A stretch of DNA of 64,000 bases, taken from the NCBI GenBank assembly GCA_902489475.1, contig CABUAH010000002.1, forward strand, positions 5,940-69,939, given 5' to 3'. Under the pieces are notes generated by a model. That model was not told the origin of the DNA. It did no database searches and saw nothing but the letters and a program-made list of their open reading frames with translations. The position numbers and the translations under genes are program-made. Source of the stretch: an uncultured Oscillospiraceae bacterium. Its GTDB lineage: Bacteria; Bacillota; Clostridia; Oscillospirales; Ruminococcaceae. The first letter of the stretch is position 1. The number at the start of each line of letters is the position of its first letter. Positions 1 through 7,814 of this stretch are shown here, one piece after another.

Positions 1-179
1 GCGTTGCCGATATTATTGCCGCTCTCGGCGGAAATGTCATTTCTATTCACCATGAAAGAGCAAACGAAGGTCAAGACGTTAACGGCTGCTTCTTAAGAAT
101 CGTTTTAGAAACAAAAAATCAAGAGCATATTGACGAAATAACATCGGCGCTTAAAAATGCCGGATATCATCTTTGTTAA
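1..179 (+). CDS. ilvA: Threonine ammonia-lyase, C-terminal ACT end (partial)
   Basis: Only the last 58 codons are inside the window; the reading frame begins at base 3 and ends at TAA 177-179. The protein end reads as the ACT-like tail of the short, catabolic-type threonine dehydratases: a helix with LGGNVISI, then HHERAN, and a final strand-helix with EITSALKNAGY. The enzyme converts threonine to 2-oxobutanoate through an enamine/imine. The gene 16 bp downstream is ridA, whose product hydrolyses exactly that imine, and this supports the assignment. The catalytic PLP domain lies upstream of the window and cannot be checked. A generic ACT protein is the main alternative. Confidence 0.72.
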   Translation, partial: VADIIAALGGNVISIHHERANEGQDVNGCFLRIVLETKNQEHIDEITSALKNAGYHLC

Positions 180-195
180 AAAAGGAGTTTTTACA

Positions 196-567
196 ATGGA
201 AAAAGTTTACACACCAAACGCACCTGAGGCACTCGGCCCTTATTCACAGGCTGTGAAAACGGGAAATCTTGTTTTTACATCGGGGCAAATCGCAATCAAT
301 CCCGAAACCAATGCTGTTGACGGCAAAACTATTGAAGAACAGACAGCACAGGTAATGAAAAACCTTACCGCCGTCTTGAAAGCTGCCGGAACAACTCCGC
401 AAAAGGCTGTAAAAACTGTATGTTTTTTAAAGAACATGTCTGACTTTGCGGCTTTCAATGCAATTTACGGTGAAACCTTTACCGAAAAACCGGCTAGAAG
501 CTGTGTTGCAGTAAAGGAGCTTCCAAAGGATGTTTTAGTTGAGGTTGAAGTTATCGCAGAGGTTTAA
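196..567 (+). CDS. ridA: RidA family 2-iminobutanoate/2-iminopropanoate deaminase
   Basis: This 123-residue YjgF/YER057c/UK114 protein has the usual family length. It shows the typical N-terminal APxALGPYSQAV motif, a GQIAINP strand, the KNLTAVLKAAG helix, and the C-terminal ARSCVAVKELPKDVLVEVEVIA segment that carries the substrate-binding Arg. It hydrolyses reactive enamine/imine intermediates released by PLP enzymes such as IlvA, encoded just upstream; the two are probably co-transcribed. An ATG at 157 in the same frame lies inside ilvA; the start at 196 is preferred because AAAGGAG at 181-187 is correctly spaced and the family begins there. A strong terminator follows at 595-620. Confidence 0.93.
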   Translation: MEKVYTPNAPEALGPYSQAVKTGNLVFTSGQIAINPETNAVDGKTIEEQTAQVMKNLTAVLKAAGTTPQKAVKTVCFLKNMSDFAAFNAIYGETFTEKPARSCVAVKELPKDVLVEVEVIAEV

Positions 568-594
568 GCGATTTAAATATTAATAGAAATACTG

Positions 595-620
595 AAAGGC
601 AGGTTTTTATACCTGCCTTT
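595..620 (+). terminator. Intrinsic terminator after ridA
   Basis: AAAGGCAGGT and ACCTGCCTTT form a perfect 10-bp stem with a TTTTAT-type loop. The same hairpin, letter for letter, recurs at 1483-1508, on the far side of the structured-repeat region. Confidence 0.85.
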
Positions 621-700
621 AATATTAGCAATAATCGACAATGATTAATGCATAATTCGGAATGCGTAATTACTAAGTTGGAACGAACTTTGTGATAATT

Positions 701-1045
701 AAACGCATTTGGGTGCATTCCCGTCAGGAGCTAGCTTGAACATACGGGGTAAACTTTGGTGTACAAGGTCAAGCTTTACTTTATGACAAGTGACTTGACA
801 TCAGGCAGTGTTAGAACTCACAAACCGGCAATCAAGCACTCCAGCGAAGTTTTCTAATGATAGATACTTTCCAAAAAATCGAAATTCTTCTAGACCTCAA
901 AGTGTAAAAGTAAAGAAAAAGGGGAAAAGGGTGTTGGAAAGAGAGTGCAGAGGGAAAACCAAAGGGAAAAGGGGGAAACTCTTTACTTTTATTGAGTTTT
1001 GTTAGTGTCCCACTTTTCCATAGGTTGTCCCTCTGCAAGAGGCTA
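701..1045 (-). repeat. Structured-RNA-like interspersed repeat, copy A
   Basis: This is one of three copies of an intergenic element (others at 1137-1398 and 39772-40034), here in opposite orientation to copy B. Read on the minus strand it has an outer stem (1037-1023 with 960-946), an inner stem (1019-1008 with 976-965, one mismatch), and a 10-bp pairing between 990-981 in the stem loop and 915-906 downstream of the stem. The last pairing crosses the first two, which makes an H-type pseudoknot. The conserved 3' block containing AGCTCCTGACGGGAATG lies at 737-713. Copy A is longer than the others and lacks their GCCAAATCC hairpin. A 65-codon ORF runs through it but matches nothing and is not conserved. 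Function unknown. Confidence 0.7.
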
Positions 1046-1136
1046 TACTAATTCGTAATGCAGAATGCGGAGTGCGGAATCAGGTCAAAGGCAGCTTATG
1101 CCTTGTAGTTAAAAACATAGTTAGCTGTTGTGTCTA

Positions 1137-1398
1137 TCCTCTCATGCAAAGGGACAACCTAAGAAGAGAGGAAGGATAATAAAACCCACCAAAACCAGAG
1201 GGACTTCCCCTCTTCTTTGGTTTTCCCTTTCCGAACTCCTTTCCAACATCATCTCCCTATGCCCTCTGTTTTTGAATTTTGAGACAAAGGAAAATTTGAG
1301 AGAGCCAAATCCACCACGTTTTTGGATTTGGCGTGAAGTTTGACCGTATGTACAAGCTAGCTCCTGACGGGAATGTGCCGGAATGCGTTCTATTAAAT
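1137..1398 (+). repeat. Structured-RNA-like interspersed repeat, copy B
   Basis: Plus-strand copy, head to head with copy A. Outer stem AAAGGGA..AACC (1148-1159) pairs with GGTTTTCCCTTT (1219-1230); inner stem 1161-1174 pairs with 1204-1217; the crossing pairing is 1191-1202 with 1262-1273 (11 of 12 pairs). A third hairpin has GCCAAATCC (1304-1312) with GGATTTGGC (1324-1332). The tail GTATGTACAAGCTAGCTCCTG at 1347 onward is shared with the other copies. Stem sequences differ between copies but remain complementary. The 71-codon ORF over it is treated as chance. No promoter was recognised with confidence. Confidence 0.7.
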
Positions 1399-1482
1399 TA
1401 ATTGTATCAAAGTTTGATTTTAATTTTAAATTCCGAATTAATATGATGACGGGCGATGCCCCTATTTAACGGTAAAAGTAAT

Positions 1483-1510
1483 AAAGGCAGGTTTTTATAC
1501 CTGCCTTTTT
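1483..1510 (+). terminator. Second copy of the ridA-type terminator hairpin
   Basis: A 10-bp stem AAAGGCAGGT/ACCTGCCTTT followed by TT CG. It repeats 595-620 exactly, and the 25 bp after each copy are also similar (GCAATAATCGACAATGATTAA versus GCAACAATTGACTACCATTAA). This looks like a duplicated flank around the repeat-filled interval. Confidence 0.75.
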
Positions 1511-1556
1511 CGTTTGCAACAATTGACTACCATTAAATATAAAATAAAGACAAAAA

Positions 1557-1582
1557 ATCCCGACAGATTTTTCTATCGGGAT
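1557..1582 (-). terminator. Terminator of the pilin gene
   Basis: ATCCCGA and TCGGGAT form a stem on the minus strand followed by TTTTTTG, 30 bp downstream of the pilin stop codon. Confidence 0.75.
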
Positions 1583-1612
1583 AATCTTATTGAAATTATT
1601 ACAGTTTCTTTG

Positions 1613-2050
1613 TTACTTCGTTACTTCATAATTTGGGTATGCACACGTATAATCGCCACTCTTGTATTCTAACGCAGTTACCTTACCACCAGTAATAGTA
1701 AGCGAAGTAATATCTCCTTCAACCTCAGCTAATTCTGTAATGTCAGTTTCACCAACAACATAAGCAGTTACTTTACCATCAGCATCTGTAGTTGAAGATG
1801 AAGCCACACCGTCACCAAAACTAATTGTTGCATTCTTATACTTTGCATATGCTTCCGATGACAGAGTCTGAGCAGCTGTTGCAACTGATCTTGTTTCCGA
1901 AATGATTGAATTCTCTCTTGACTTATCAATGTATCCGATAAGTGATGGGATCAAGATTGCAGCCATAATAGCCAAAATAACAAGTACTACGATAACTTCA
2001 ACAAGTGTGAAGCCCTTTTGATTTTTCTTCATTTTCATAAGCTTTTTCAT
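1613..2050 (-). CDS. Type IV pilin-like protein with prepilin leader
   Basis: A 145-residue prepilin. The short basic leader MKKLMKMKKNQKG is followed by FTLVEV, so the prepilin peptidase would cut after Gly and methylate Phe; Glu at position 5 of the mature chain is present. The next ~25 residues are the hydrophobic helix (IVVLVILAIMAAILIP) ending in SLIGYIDKSRENS, as in Gram-positive pilins and ComGC-like pseudopilins. The remainder is a small globular head rich in Thr, Val and Gly without cysteines. The start at 2050 is chosen over the upstream in-frame ATG because AGGAGG lies about ten bases before it. The gene is alone, with its own sigma-A promoter and terminator and no assembly genes nearby. 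It could serve as a major pilin, an adhesin or a DNA-uptake pilin. Confidence 0.85.
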   Translation of the reverse strand: MKKLMKMKKNQKGFTLVEVIVVLVILAIMAAILIPSLIGYIDKSRENSIISETRSVATAAQTLSSEAYAKYKNATISFGDGVASSSTTDADGKVTAYVVGETDITELAEVEGDITSLTITGGKVTALEYKSGDYTCAYPNYEVTK

Positions 2051-2125
2051 TAGAAAAAACCTCCTCAAGTTTATATTTTCACTGGAATTAATTATGTAAA
2101 ATACCAATGATTAGATTATGTGTAT

Positions 2126-2154
2126 ATTATAGCAAAACTCTTAAAAAAAGTCAA
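2126..2154 (-). promoter_or_regulatory. Sigma-A promoter of the pilin gene
   Basis: On the minus strand TTGACT (2154-2149), a 17-bp spacer and TATAAT (2131-2126), about 75 bp upstream of the pilin start. Confidence 0.75.
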
Positions 2155-2281
2155 CGCTATATAAAAAAATACAGTAGTAAAAATAGTTTTTCGTTAATTA
2201 TCAGCAAATCGCTACCGCATAAGTTGGGCATTATGCACAAAACACATTACAGTAACGCAGATTAATATACAATAGCATCCA

Positions 2282-3715
2282 TTACTTTAAAACCGAAACT
2301 GCGTCAGAAATTGTTTTTTCAAGCGCTTGTTCAGCATACAAGTCAACCTGTTTCTTATCCTTTTCTTCATGGGTAAGATTGCCCGCTCCGCCGATACATC
2401 CGCCGACGCAAGCCATTCCCTCGATAAAGTTGTTCTTTCTTATTCCCTTCGACGCTAACAGAAGTGCCTTTTTGCATTCTTCTATTCCGTTGCAGACAAT
2501 AGGATTTAGCTCCATCTCAAGATTTTGCTCTTTGACCGCCTGTTTTACAGCGTCAGTAACTCCTCCGCTTCTCGCAAAAATTCGTCCGAAATACGAAGCG
2601 TTGTCAAGTGCTTCCTCATCAAGTTCCGCAATTGGAATATCTCTTGAGTCTATAAGCGCCTGAAGTTCTTCAAAAGTAAGAGCATAGTCCACAATGTCTT
2701 TGACTTCATCACGCTGAACCTCCATTTTCTTAGCGGTACAAGGTCCGATGAAAATAACCTTTGAGGTAGGATCTATTGTTTTTATATACTGTGAAATTTT
2801 TGCCATTGGAGATAGGTTGTGAGATATATTATCAACAAGAGTAGGGTAAAACTTGTGAATATACTCAACAAATGCCGGGCAGCAGCTCGTAGTTAAAAAG
2901 CCCTTTTCCGAAAGCTCCTTAGACTCTTCAAGAGCAACCATATCAGCTCCGAGTGCCGCTTCGACAACATTATGGAATCCAAGCTTTTTGATTGCTGCAA
3001 CTACCTGCCCTGTTTTGGCATATGTAAACTGTGCGTTAATTGCAGGAGCAACAACCGCATAGACCTTATAATTTTTGTTATTATTGCTTTCTTTCAAAAC
3101 CTTTATAACATCGGTAATGCTTGATTTATCCATACAAGCTCCGAAAGGACACATATAAACACAAGCACCGCAGGAAATACACTTATCATTGTCAATGCTT
3201 GCCGCATACGTTTCCTTGTCCATTCCTATTGCACCGACTTTACAAGCCTTTTCGCAAGGACGCTTAAAGTCCTGAATAGCCGAATACGGACAAGCTGCCG
3301 CACATTTTCCACAATTCACGCATTTATCCTTGTCAATAACAGCCTTTTGATTTTTGTCAAATGAAATAGCGTTGACCTTGCAGGCGTCCTCACATCGGTG
3401 AGCGATACAGCCACGGCACGACTCAGTAACTTTATATCCTCCGAGCGGACATTCGTCGCAGGCAATATCAATAACCTCAATGACATTTGGGTTATCCTTA
3501 TTACCGCCGCAGGCAAGCTTTATTCGCTCGGAAACTATTGCCCTTTCCTTATAAATACAACATCTCATTGTAGGTTCTTTTCCCTTAACGACTGTCTTTG
3601 CAATGTCGTTAAAATGCTCAAAAACCAAGCTGTCATTCCATGCATGACGAGCAACCTCACGCAGAACCTTATATTTTAAATATTGAACTTGAGTATCAAA
3701 TTTCCTGGTTTTCAT
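2282..3715 (-). CDS. [FeFe]-hydrogenase, group-B-like, monomeric
   Basis: A 477-residue iron-only hydrogenase. After an N-terminal Cys-rich stretch (C52, C53, C86, C89) come two ferredoxin-type cluster regions (about 96-145 and 150-195) with CxxCxxC..CP patterns. The H-cluster motifs follow: L1 TSCCPAF at 276-282, L2 GPCTAKKME at 324-332 and L3 GMACVGGCIGG at 433-443. These keep all four cysteine ligands, but L1 ends in Phe rather than Trp and L2 begins with Gly rather than Met-Pro, which points away from group A (CpI-like) enzymes and toward group B. It would oxidise or form H2 with ferredoxin. It is the last gene of the operon starting near 7700, 17 bp after the phosphatase gene. Group membership is inferred from motifs only. 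Confidence 0.88.
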   Translation of the reverse strand: MKTRKFDTQVQYLKYKVLREVARHAWNDSLVFEHFNDIAKTVVKGKEPTMRCCIYKERAIVSERIKLACGGNKDNPNVIEVIDIACDECPLGGYKVTESCRGCIAHRCEDACKVNAISFDKNQKAVIDKDKCVNCGKCAAACPYSAIQDFKRPCEKACKVGAIGMDKETYAASIDNDKCISCGACVYMCPFGACMDKSSITDVIKVLKESNNNKNYKVYAVVAPAINAQFTYAKTGQVVAAIKKLGFHNVVEAALGADMVALEESKELSEKGFLTTSCCPAFVEYIHKFYPTLVDNISHNLSPMAKISQYIKTIDPTSKVIFIGPCTAKKMEVQRDEVKDIVDYALTFEELQALIDSRDIPIAELDEEALDNASYFGRIFARSGGVTDAVKQAVKEQNLEMELNPIVCNGIEECKKALLLASKGIRKNNFIEGMACVGGCIGGAGNLTHEEKDKKQVDLYAEQALEKTISDAVSVLK

Positions 3716-3732
3716 AAATCATCCTCTTAATA

Positions 3733-4905
3733 TTAAAAATAACTGACTTTAATTCTCTTTCCCATATCTTTTAAGCATTTTGAAAGCTCACCGACAAGAT
3801 TCATCTTAATATTGAAATTTATCGGAAGATTTGGATTTTGGTGTGCCGGATTCACAGCCATTCCGACAAAAAAGTTTATGTCCGTTGCTTCCTCAAACAA
3901 CATTCTCGATATTTGAGAAGCTCCGTCTTTTTTGCTTGACCATTGATTATACTCTTCATTTGAATCAAGATAGCTTTTAGCATTTTCAAGCACCTTACTT
4001 ATTGTGATTACTCCCTCAGTAGTAAGATCTACGCCCTCAATTTTTGCAATAGGCGGAATTTCAGGATCAAAGTAATCAAGCAACGGAACGACCTCCTTGC
4101 CGAGAAACTCTGCAGCAAGCTTTGACGTAGTTCCTCCGCACACGATATGCTTTCCCTCTTTCGAGAAAAAAAGCGTGTGCATTTTCTTTAACTCCTCCGG
4201 TTTTGAAGGAGGTCCTATCATAAGATTGATTGATTCTCTTTTTCTGATTTTTATCGCACCAACCGTTGTATCGTCACCGGCATGGTACCCGTAAAGGCGA
4301 TGGCACTCATCAAGAATAAGAGTGGCTATTGTTTTAGCAGTATATTCTTTTGTATAAAAGGCTTCGGCAAAATCAATTATATTATCCCTCTGCCAGCCGT
4401 AATTAAGCTCAAGACCCACGCCCGCATATATTGCACCGTCACTCATTGCGATAAAAACATCGTCTAGCTCAAGCTTAAGCTTTGCTCTGTAAATCTGCTT
4501 GCCGCCGATTTCCGTAATCGTTTGAGGATAGTCGTAATTCTTTCCGTTCCTCAAAAGTATAACATGAGGGTTGTCAAACTGAATTATCTCAGCCTCTTCA
4601 TTATTAACAACACGTATTATTGTAAATGTTGAGTATGCAACCTTCCTTACCTCACATACAGGAAGAGTTGCAGCAATTGTAGCAACACAATCCTCAACGC
4701 TCATATTCGCCGCCATCATAGTTGAGATGATCTTTGAAGTGAGTGTTGATAAAATACATGCCTTAACTCCGCTTCCGAGTCCGTCAGCCAAAACCATTAC
4801 AAACGAATTTTCACCCTGCTCAATAATCTCAATATGATCTCCGCAAAGCTGCTCGCCGAACTTGTTTATGCTGTGATAGCCGATCTCCGTACAAAGATTA
4901 TTCAT
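3733..4905 (-). CDS. SpoIIE-type PP2C serine/threonine phosphatase
   Basis: A 390-residue protein whose first ~230 residues are a PPM/SpoIIE phosphatase domain. Metal-binding aspartates are visible in VLADGLGSG (about 39-46), AMSDGAIYAG (about 160) and AGDDTT (about 213). The C-terminal ~160 residues have a GPPSKPEEL region and a hydrophobic tail and are not a sigma-factor antagonist domain I can name. Its start overlaps the end of the sensory hydrogenase gene by 8 bp, so the two are translationally coupled. Phosphatases of this kind are known beside group C [FeFe]-hydrogenases (the C3-type arrangement), where they are thought to transmit an H2 or redox signal. The phospho-protein target is not visible here. 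Confidence 0.85.
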   Translation of the reverse strand: MNNLCTEIGYHSINKFGEQLCGDHIEIIEQGENSFVMVLADGLGSGVKACILSTLTSKIISTMMAANMSVEDCVATIAATLPVCEVRKVAYSTFTIIRVVNNEEAEIIQFDNPHVILLRNGKNYDYPQTITEIGGKQIYRAKLKLELDDVFIAMSDGAIYAGVGLELNYGWQRDNIIDFAEAFYTKEYTAKTIATLILDECHRLYGYHAGDDTTVGAIKIRKRESINLMIGPPSKPEELKKMHTLFFSKEGKHIVCGGTTSKLAAEFLGKEVVPLLDYFDPEIPPIAKIEGVDLTTEGVITISKVLENAKSYLDSNEEYNQWSSKKDGASQISRMLFEEATDINFFVGMAVNPAHQNPNLPINFNIKMNLVGELSKCLKDMGKRIKVSYF

Positions 4906-6580
4906 TAGTTAAATTCTCCTTTAACTTGGTAAGCGCAATCTTTGTTTCTGCTGTTGTTTCTCCTAAAAGAGAAGCTATTTCCTGAACAACACGCATTTGT
5001 TTTTCGATCACCTTATCTGTAATCTCAACCGTGCTTTGCGCATCTTCAATACGCTTTTCGTGTTCAAGCTCATTTTCGGTAACATCTCTCATTATTCCGA
5101 TTATTATGTGATAACTCTTATCGTAGATTATCGTTTCTTCTATGTATTTATTATAATCGGCAAGATAAACCTTTTCGTTTCTTATATCACGCCCACTAGA
5201 AAGCACCTGCATAAACTTAGACGGATCTAAGATTCTGACAACAGGGTTTCCCAAAACATCATCCGAGCTTTTTATGTTCATTATGGATTTTGCAGCAGCG
5301 TTTATCTGCTGAACTTCAAAATCCTCATTTAAAACGATAATGCCATTAGGAGTGTTTCCTATTATCGTATCAGAAAAGGACTCCGCCTTATCTTTCAAAT
5401 ACGGCATACACATCTCTAAATTTGCCTTGCCCTGCAATACCGCAACTGCTTTTTCCCGACAGGTGTCATATCCGCAGCTTCCGCAGTTTAACTCATGCTC
5501 AGGACGGGTTTTACCCATTCTATGCAATATTTCTTCAACGGCTTTGCTTCCCGGCATATTTTTGTTTACGCCAACATAAGAAATCTGTTTCTTAAGCGAT
5601 TCAGACTCAGGCTGTGAAACATCAAAATCCTCTTTGGCTGCATATCTGTTTACAGCAAGAGTATTTTTTATAAGCTTTTCGGAATTGTGGCTCATTACAG
5701 GTCCGTTTATACAGCTTCCCGCACAGGCTGACATTTCAATAAAGCAGTTTTTCATGCCGCCGTTTTTAATATCTTCAAGTGCTGCTATACAATTGTCAAT
5801 TCCGTCCACTGCAATATATGTATAATCCTTATTATCGCAGTCCATAGACTTTAAAATACCGGTAGTTGTCGGAAATAGTCTTGCTTTTCCTCCGCCGGCT
5901 TTATCCTCGCACTCGCACATCTCAATTCCCTCACTAGAAAGCCATTCGTCAAGCTCTTCAAAAGTGAGAACAGCGTCCACCATTTCGGGATATTTATCAG
6001 CTTCGTCTTTTTTTGAAATGCAAGGCCCTATAAACACCGTCTTTGCGCCGTCATGTTCATTCTTTATCTTCTCACAGTGTGCTTGCATCGGCGATTTGAT
6101 TTTCGCAAGATACTCAAGTGCCTCCGGATAATATTTCTGTATAAGCGTATTTACAGAATGGCAACATGAAGATATAATAATCTCCTTATCGCCGTTATTT
6201 ACCATTTTATCATATTCTTTTTTTACGATTGTCGCTCCGACTGCTGTTTCTTCTGCACCCTTAAAGCCAAGCTTTTTTAGTGCATTTTCAACTGAAGTTA
6301 TATTCATGTTCTCGTAATTTGCCACAAATGACGGAGCAATGCTTGCAAAAACATCCTCATTTTTTACAAGCATCTCCTTAACCTCATCAATATCATTTCT
6401 GATTTCCTTTGCCGACTGAGGGCATACCGTATAACACTTTCCGCAAAGTATACACTCTTCCTCAACTATCGACGCCTGATTGTCAGAAAACTTTATGGCT
6501 TTTATAGGGCAGTAACGAATACATTTATAACAATTCTTACAGTCGTTTCTCTTTGAAACAAGAGCCCTTGTACCACGCAT
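4898..6580 (-). CDS. Sensory [FeFe]-hydrogenase with PAS domain (HydS-like)
   Basis: A 560-residue protein. Residues 10-60 hold two 4Fe-4S motifs. The hydrogenase core has altered motifs: L1 SSCCHSV (137-143), L2 GPCISKKDE (185-193) and L3 MSACAGSCINGP (283-294). All four H-cluster cysteines remain, but the residues lining the proton path differ from catalytic enzymes. Next is a Cys cluster (C366, C369, C374, C391) in the CxxCGxxxC pattern, a PAS domain (about 402-505) and a C-terminal helix (506-560). This is the layout of group C putatively H2-sensing hydrogenases. In place of a fused kinase, the partner encoded next is a SpoIIE-type phosphatase. The likely job is sensing H2 or redox state and setting that phosphatase's activity. 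Confidence 0.88.
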   Translation of the reverse strand: MRGTRALVSKRNDCKNCYKCIRYCPIKAIKFSDNQASIVEEECILCGKCYTVCPQSAKEIRNDIDEVKEMLVKNEDVFASIAPSFVANYENMNITSVENALKKLGFKGAEETAVGATIVKKEYDKMVNNGDKEIIISSCCHSVNTLIQKYYPEALEYLAKIKSPMQAHCEKIKNEHDGAKTVFIGPCISKKDEADKYPEMVDAVLTFEELDEWLSSEGIEMCECEDKAGGGKARLFPTTTGILKSMDCDNKDYTYIAVDGIDNCIAALEDIKNGGMKNCFIEMSACAGSCINGPVMSHNSEKLIKNTLAVNRYAAKEDFDVSQPESESLKKQISYVGVNKNMPGSKAVEEILHRMGKTRPEHELNCGSCGYDTCREKAVAVLQGKANLEMCMPYLKDKAESFSDTIIGNTPNGIIVLNEDFEVQQINAAAKSIMNIKSSDDVLGNPVVRILDPSKFMQVLSSGRDIRNEKVYLADYNKYIEETIIYDKSYHIIIGIMRDVTENELEHEKRIEDAQSTVEITDKVIEKQMRVVQEIASLLGETTAETKIALTKLKENLTNE

Positions 6581-6612
6581 TTATCTCTTCCCCCGTAATT
6601 TATGTCAAGCTT

Positions 6613-6852
6613 TTAAACCTTTGACTTAATTTCGTTCTCAAAGAAAGAGTCTACATTATCGGGATTTACTGATTTAACAACTCCGTCAACTGTTACCGAT
6701 ACGCCGTTTTGACAATTCCCCATGCAAAATGCGCCGCCAAGCTCAACCTTATCCTGAAGATTGTTTTCCTTTACAAGCGCTTGAAGCGATTCAACTACTT
6801 GTCTTGAGCCTTTTAAATGACAGGAGCTTCCGATACATATTGTAACTTTCAT
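6613..6852 (-). CDS. Thioredoxin-fold [2Fe-2S] ferredoxin
   Basis: This 79-residue protein matches the NuoE C-terminal/thioredoxin-like ferredoxin fold. It has cysteines at CIGSSC near the N-terminus and a second pair in AFCMGNC, the usual four ligands of a 2Fe-2S cluster, followed by GVSVTVDG. Such small ferredoxins carry electrons to or from [FeFe]-hydrogenases or NADH-oxidising partners. It lies 20 bp after the kinase-like gene and about 30 bp before the sensory hydrogenase, in one operon, so it is a candidate electron donor or acceptor for either hydrogenase. Confidence 0.87.
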   Translation of the reverse strand: MKVTICIGSSCHLKGSRQVVESLQALVKENNLQDKVELGGAFCMGNCQNGVSVTVDGVVKSVNPDNVDSFFENEIKSKV

Positions 6853-6871
6853 TGAACTGTCCTTTCTCTGA

Positions 6872-7621
6872 TTACTCGTAATCTACAACATTTACCCAAT
6901 TCAAAAGAAGTTCTCTCTCCTCAGGATTTCCTTTTACAGACTGCGAAGCTGCTACTATCGGCATCCACTGCTGTACATACTGTTTTGCCGTATCGCTCTT
7001 TTCGCAGAACATATTAAGATACTTTTCAGCAAGCTCATTCTGTCCCGAAAGAACAAACAAAAGATATGTTCTTGCAGCATCAGCAGAAGCATTTCCCTGT
7101 GTTGCGTGCGACCAGTCCAAAACATAAAGCTCACCATCCGGTGTTACAATGATATTTGACGGGTTAAAATCTCCGTGACAAACCTTGTTATGCTTTGGCA
7201 TAGCATCAAGACGTGTATGGAGCTCATATCTTGTCGTTGCGTCAAGATCAGTCTGAGAAATCTTAGCCTGCATCTTATCTTTAAGCTTATTTAAGTTAAA
7301 GCAAGTCTTTGACTGAACCTCAAGTTGAAGATCAACAAACATTTCAAGGTATTCATCGGTCTTTTCAGGGTTTTCTTCCATGAGCTGAGCCAAAGTTTTT
7401 CCGTCAATATACTCTAAAACTATAGCCCACTTTCCTTCGATCTTTTTAACCTCTAAAACTTTTGGAATCTTAAGTCCTGTTTCTTCAATTCTTGCTGTGT
7501 TAAGTGCCTCGTTTAAAATATCGTACTTTTTAAACTCTTCGTTAAACACCTTAACTGTAGTACCGCCGTCCCTGTAAATGGTCTTGGTATTTCTTACAGC
7601 CAACACCTTCTCAAACTCCAT
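6872..7621 (-). CDS. APH/choline-kinase-fold phosphotransferase
   Basis: A 249-residue aminoglycoside phosphotransferase (APH) family protein. Visible landmarks are the VLEYIDG hinge, the Brenner motif CHGDFNPSNI with catalytic Asp, and VLDWSHA for the metal-binding Asp. The family phosphorylates varied small molecules (sugars, choline, drugs), so the substrate cannot be named, and a resistance role is not implied. ATG at 7621 is chosen over an upstream in-frame codon because AAAGGAGG precedes it by eight bases. It is the first gene of the operon with the ferredoxin and two hydrogenases, an unusual partner. Confidence 0.8.
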   Translation of the reverse strand: MEFEKVLAVRNTKTIYRDGGTTVKVFNEEFKKYDILNEALNTARIEETGLKIPKVLEVKKIEGKWAIVLEYIDGKTLAQLMEENPEKTDEYLEMFVDLQLEVQSKTCFNLNKLKDKMQAKISQTDLDATTRYELHTRLDAMPKHNKVCHGDFNPSNIIVTPDGELYVLDWSHATQGNASADAARTYLLFVLSGQNELAEKYLNMFCEKSDTAKQYVQQWMPIVAASQSVKGNPEERELLLNWVNVVDYE

Positions 7622-7709
7622 AATAATATCCTCCTTTATTATACTAATCATTTTTAATCATAAGTCAGCATCTCTTGATATATGCATGTTTATCATATAC
7701 CGCACCATT

Positions 7710-7738
7710 ATTATAATATATTTTGTGCAATTTAGCAA
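7710..7738 (-). promoter_or_regulatory. Promoter of the sensory-hydrogenase operon
   Basis: On the minus strand TTGCTA (7738-7733), 17-bp spacer and TATAAT (7715-7710). It is 90 bp upstream of the APH-fold gene and reads through five genes to 2282. Confidence 0.65.
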
Positions 7739-7763
7739 GAGGTTTTCTATCGTTTATTAAAAA

Positions 7764-7796
7764 TTTCAGCAGAAAAGCCAAAACCTTCTGCTGAAA
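7764..7796 (-). terminator. Terminator of rex-adhE
   Basis: A perfect 11-bp stem (TTTCAGCAGAA/TTCTGCTGAAA) followed on the minus strand by TTTTTAATAAA, about 20 bp downstream of the adhE stop. Confidence 0.85.
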
Positions 7797-7814
7797 TTCT
7801 TGTGACTTATTGTA

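Noticed and set aside
808..1343. 65- to 71-codon ORFs inside repeat copies A and B
   Set aside because: They are not conserved between copies, have no RBS and cross the paired stems; the stems explain the sequence better.
6872..7621. Aminoglycoside resistance gene
   Set aside because: Only the general APH/choline-kinase fold is visible, and the operon context is hydrogenase-related.
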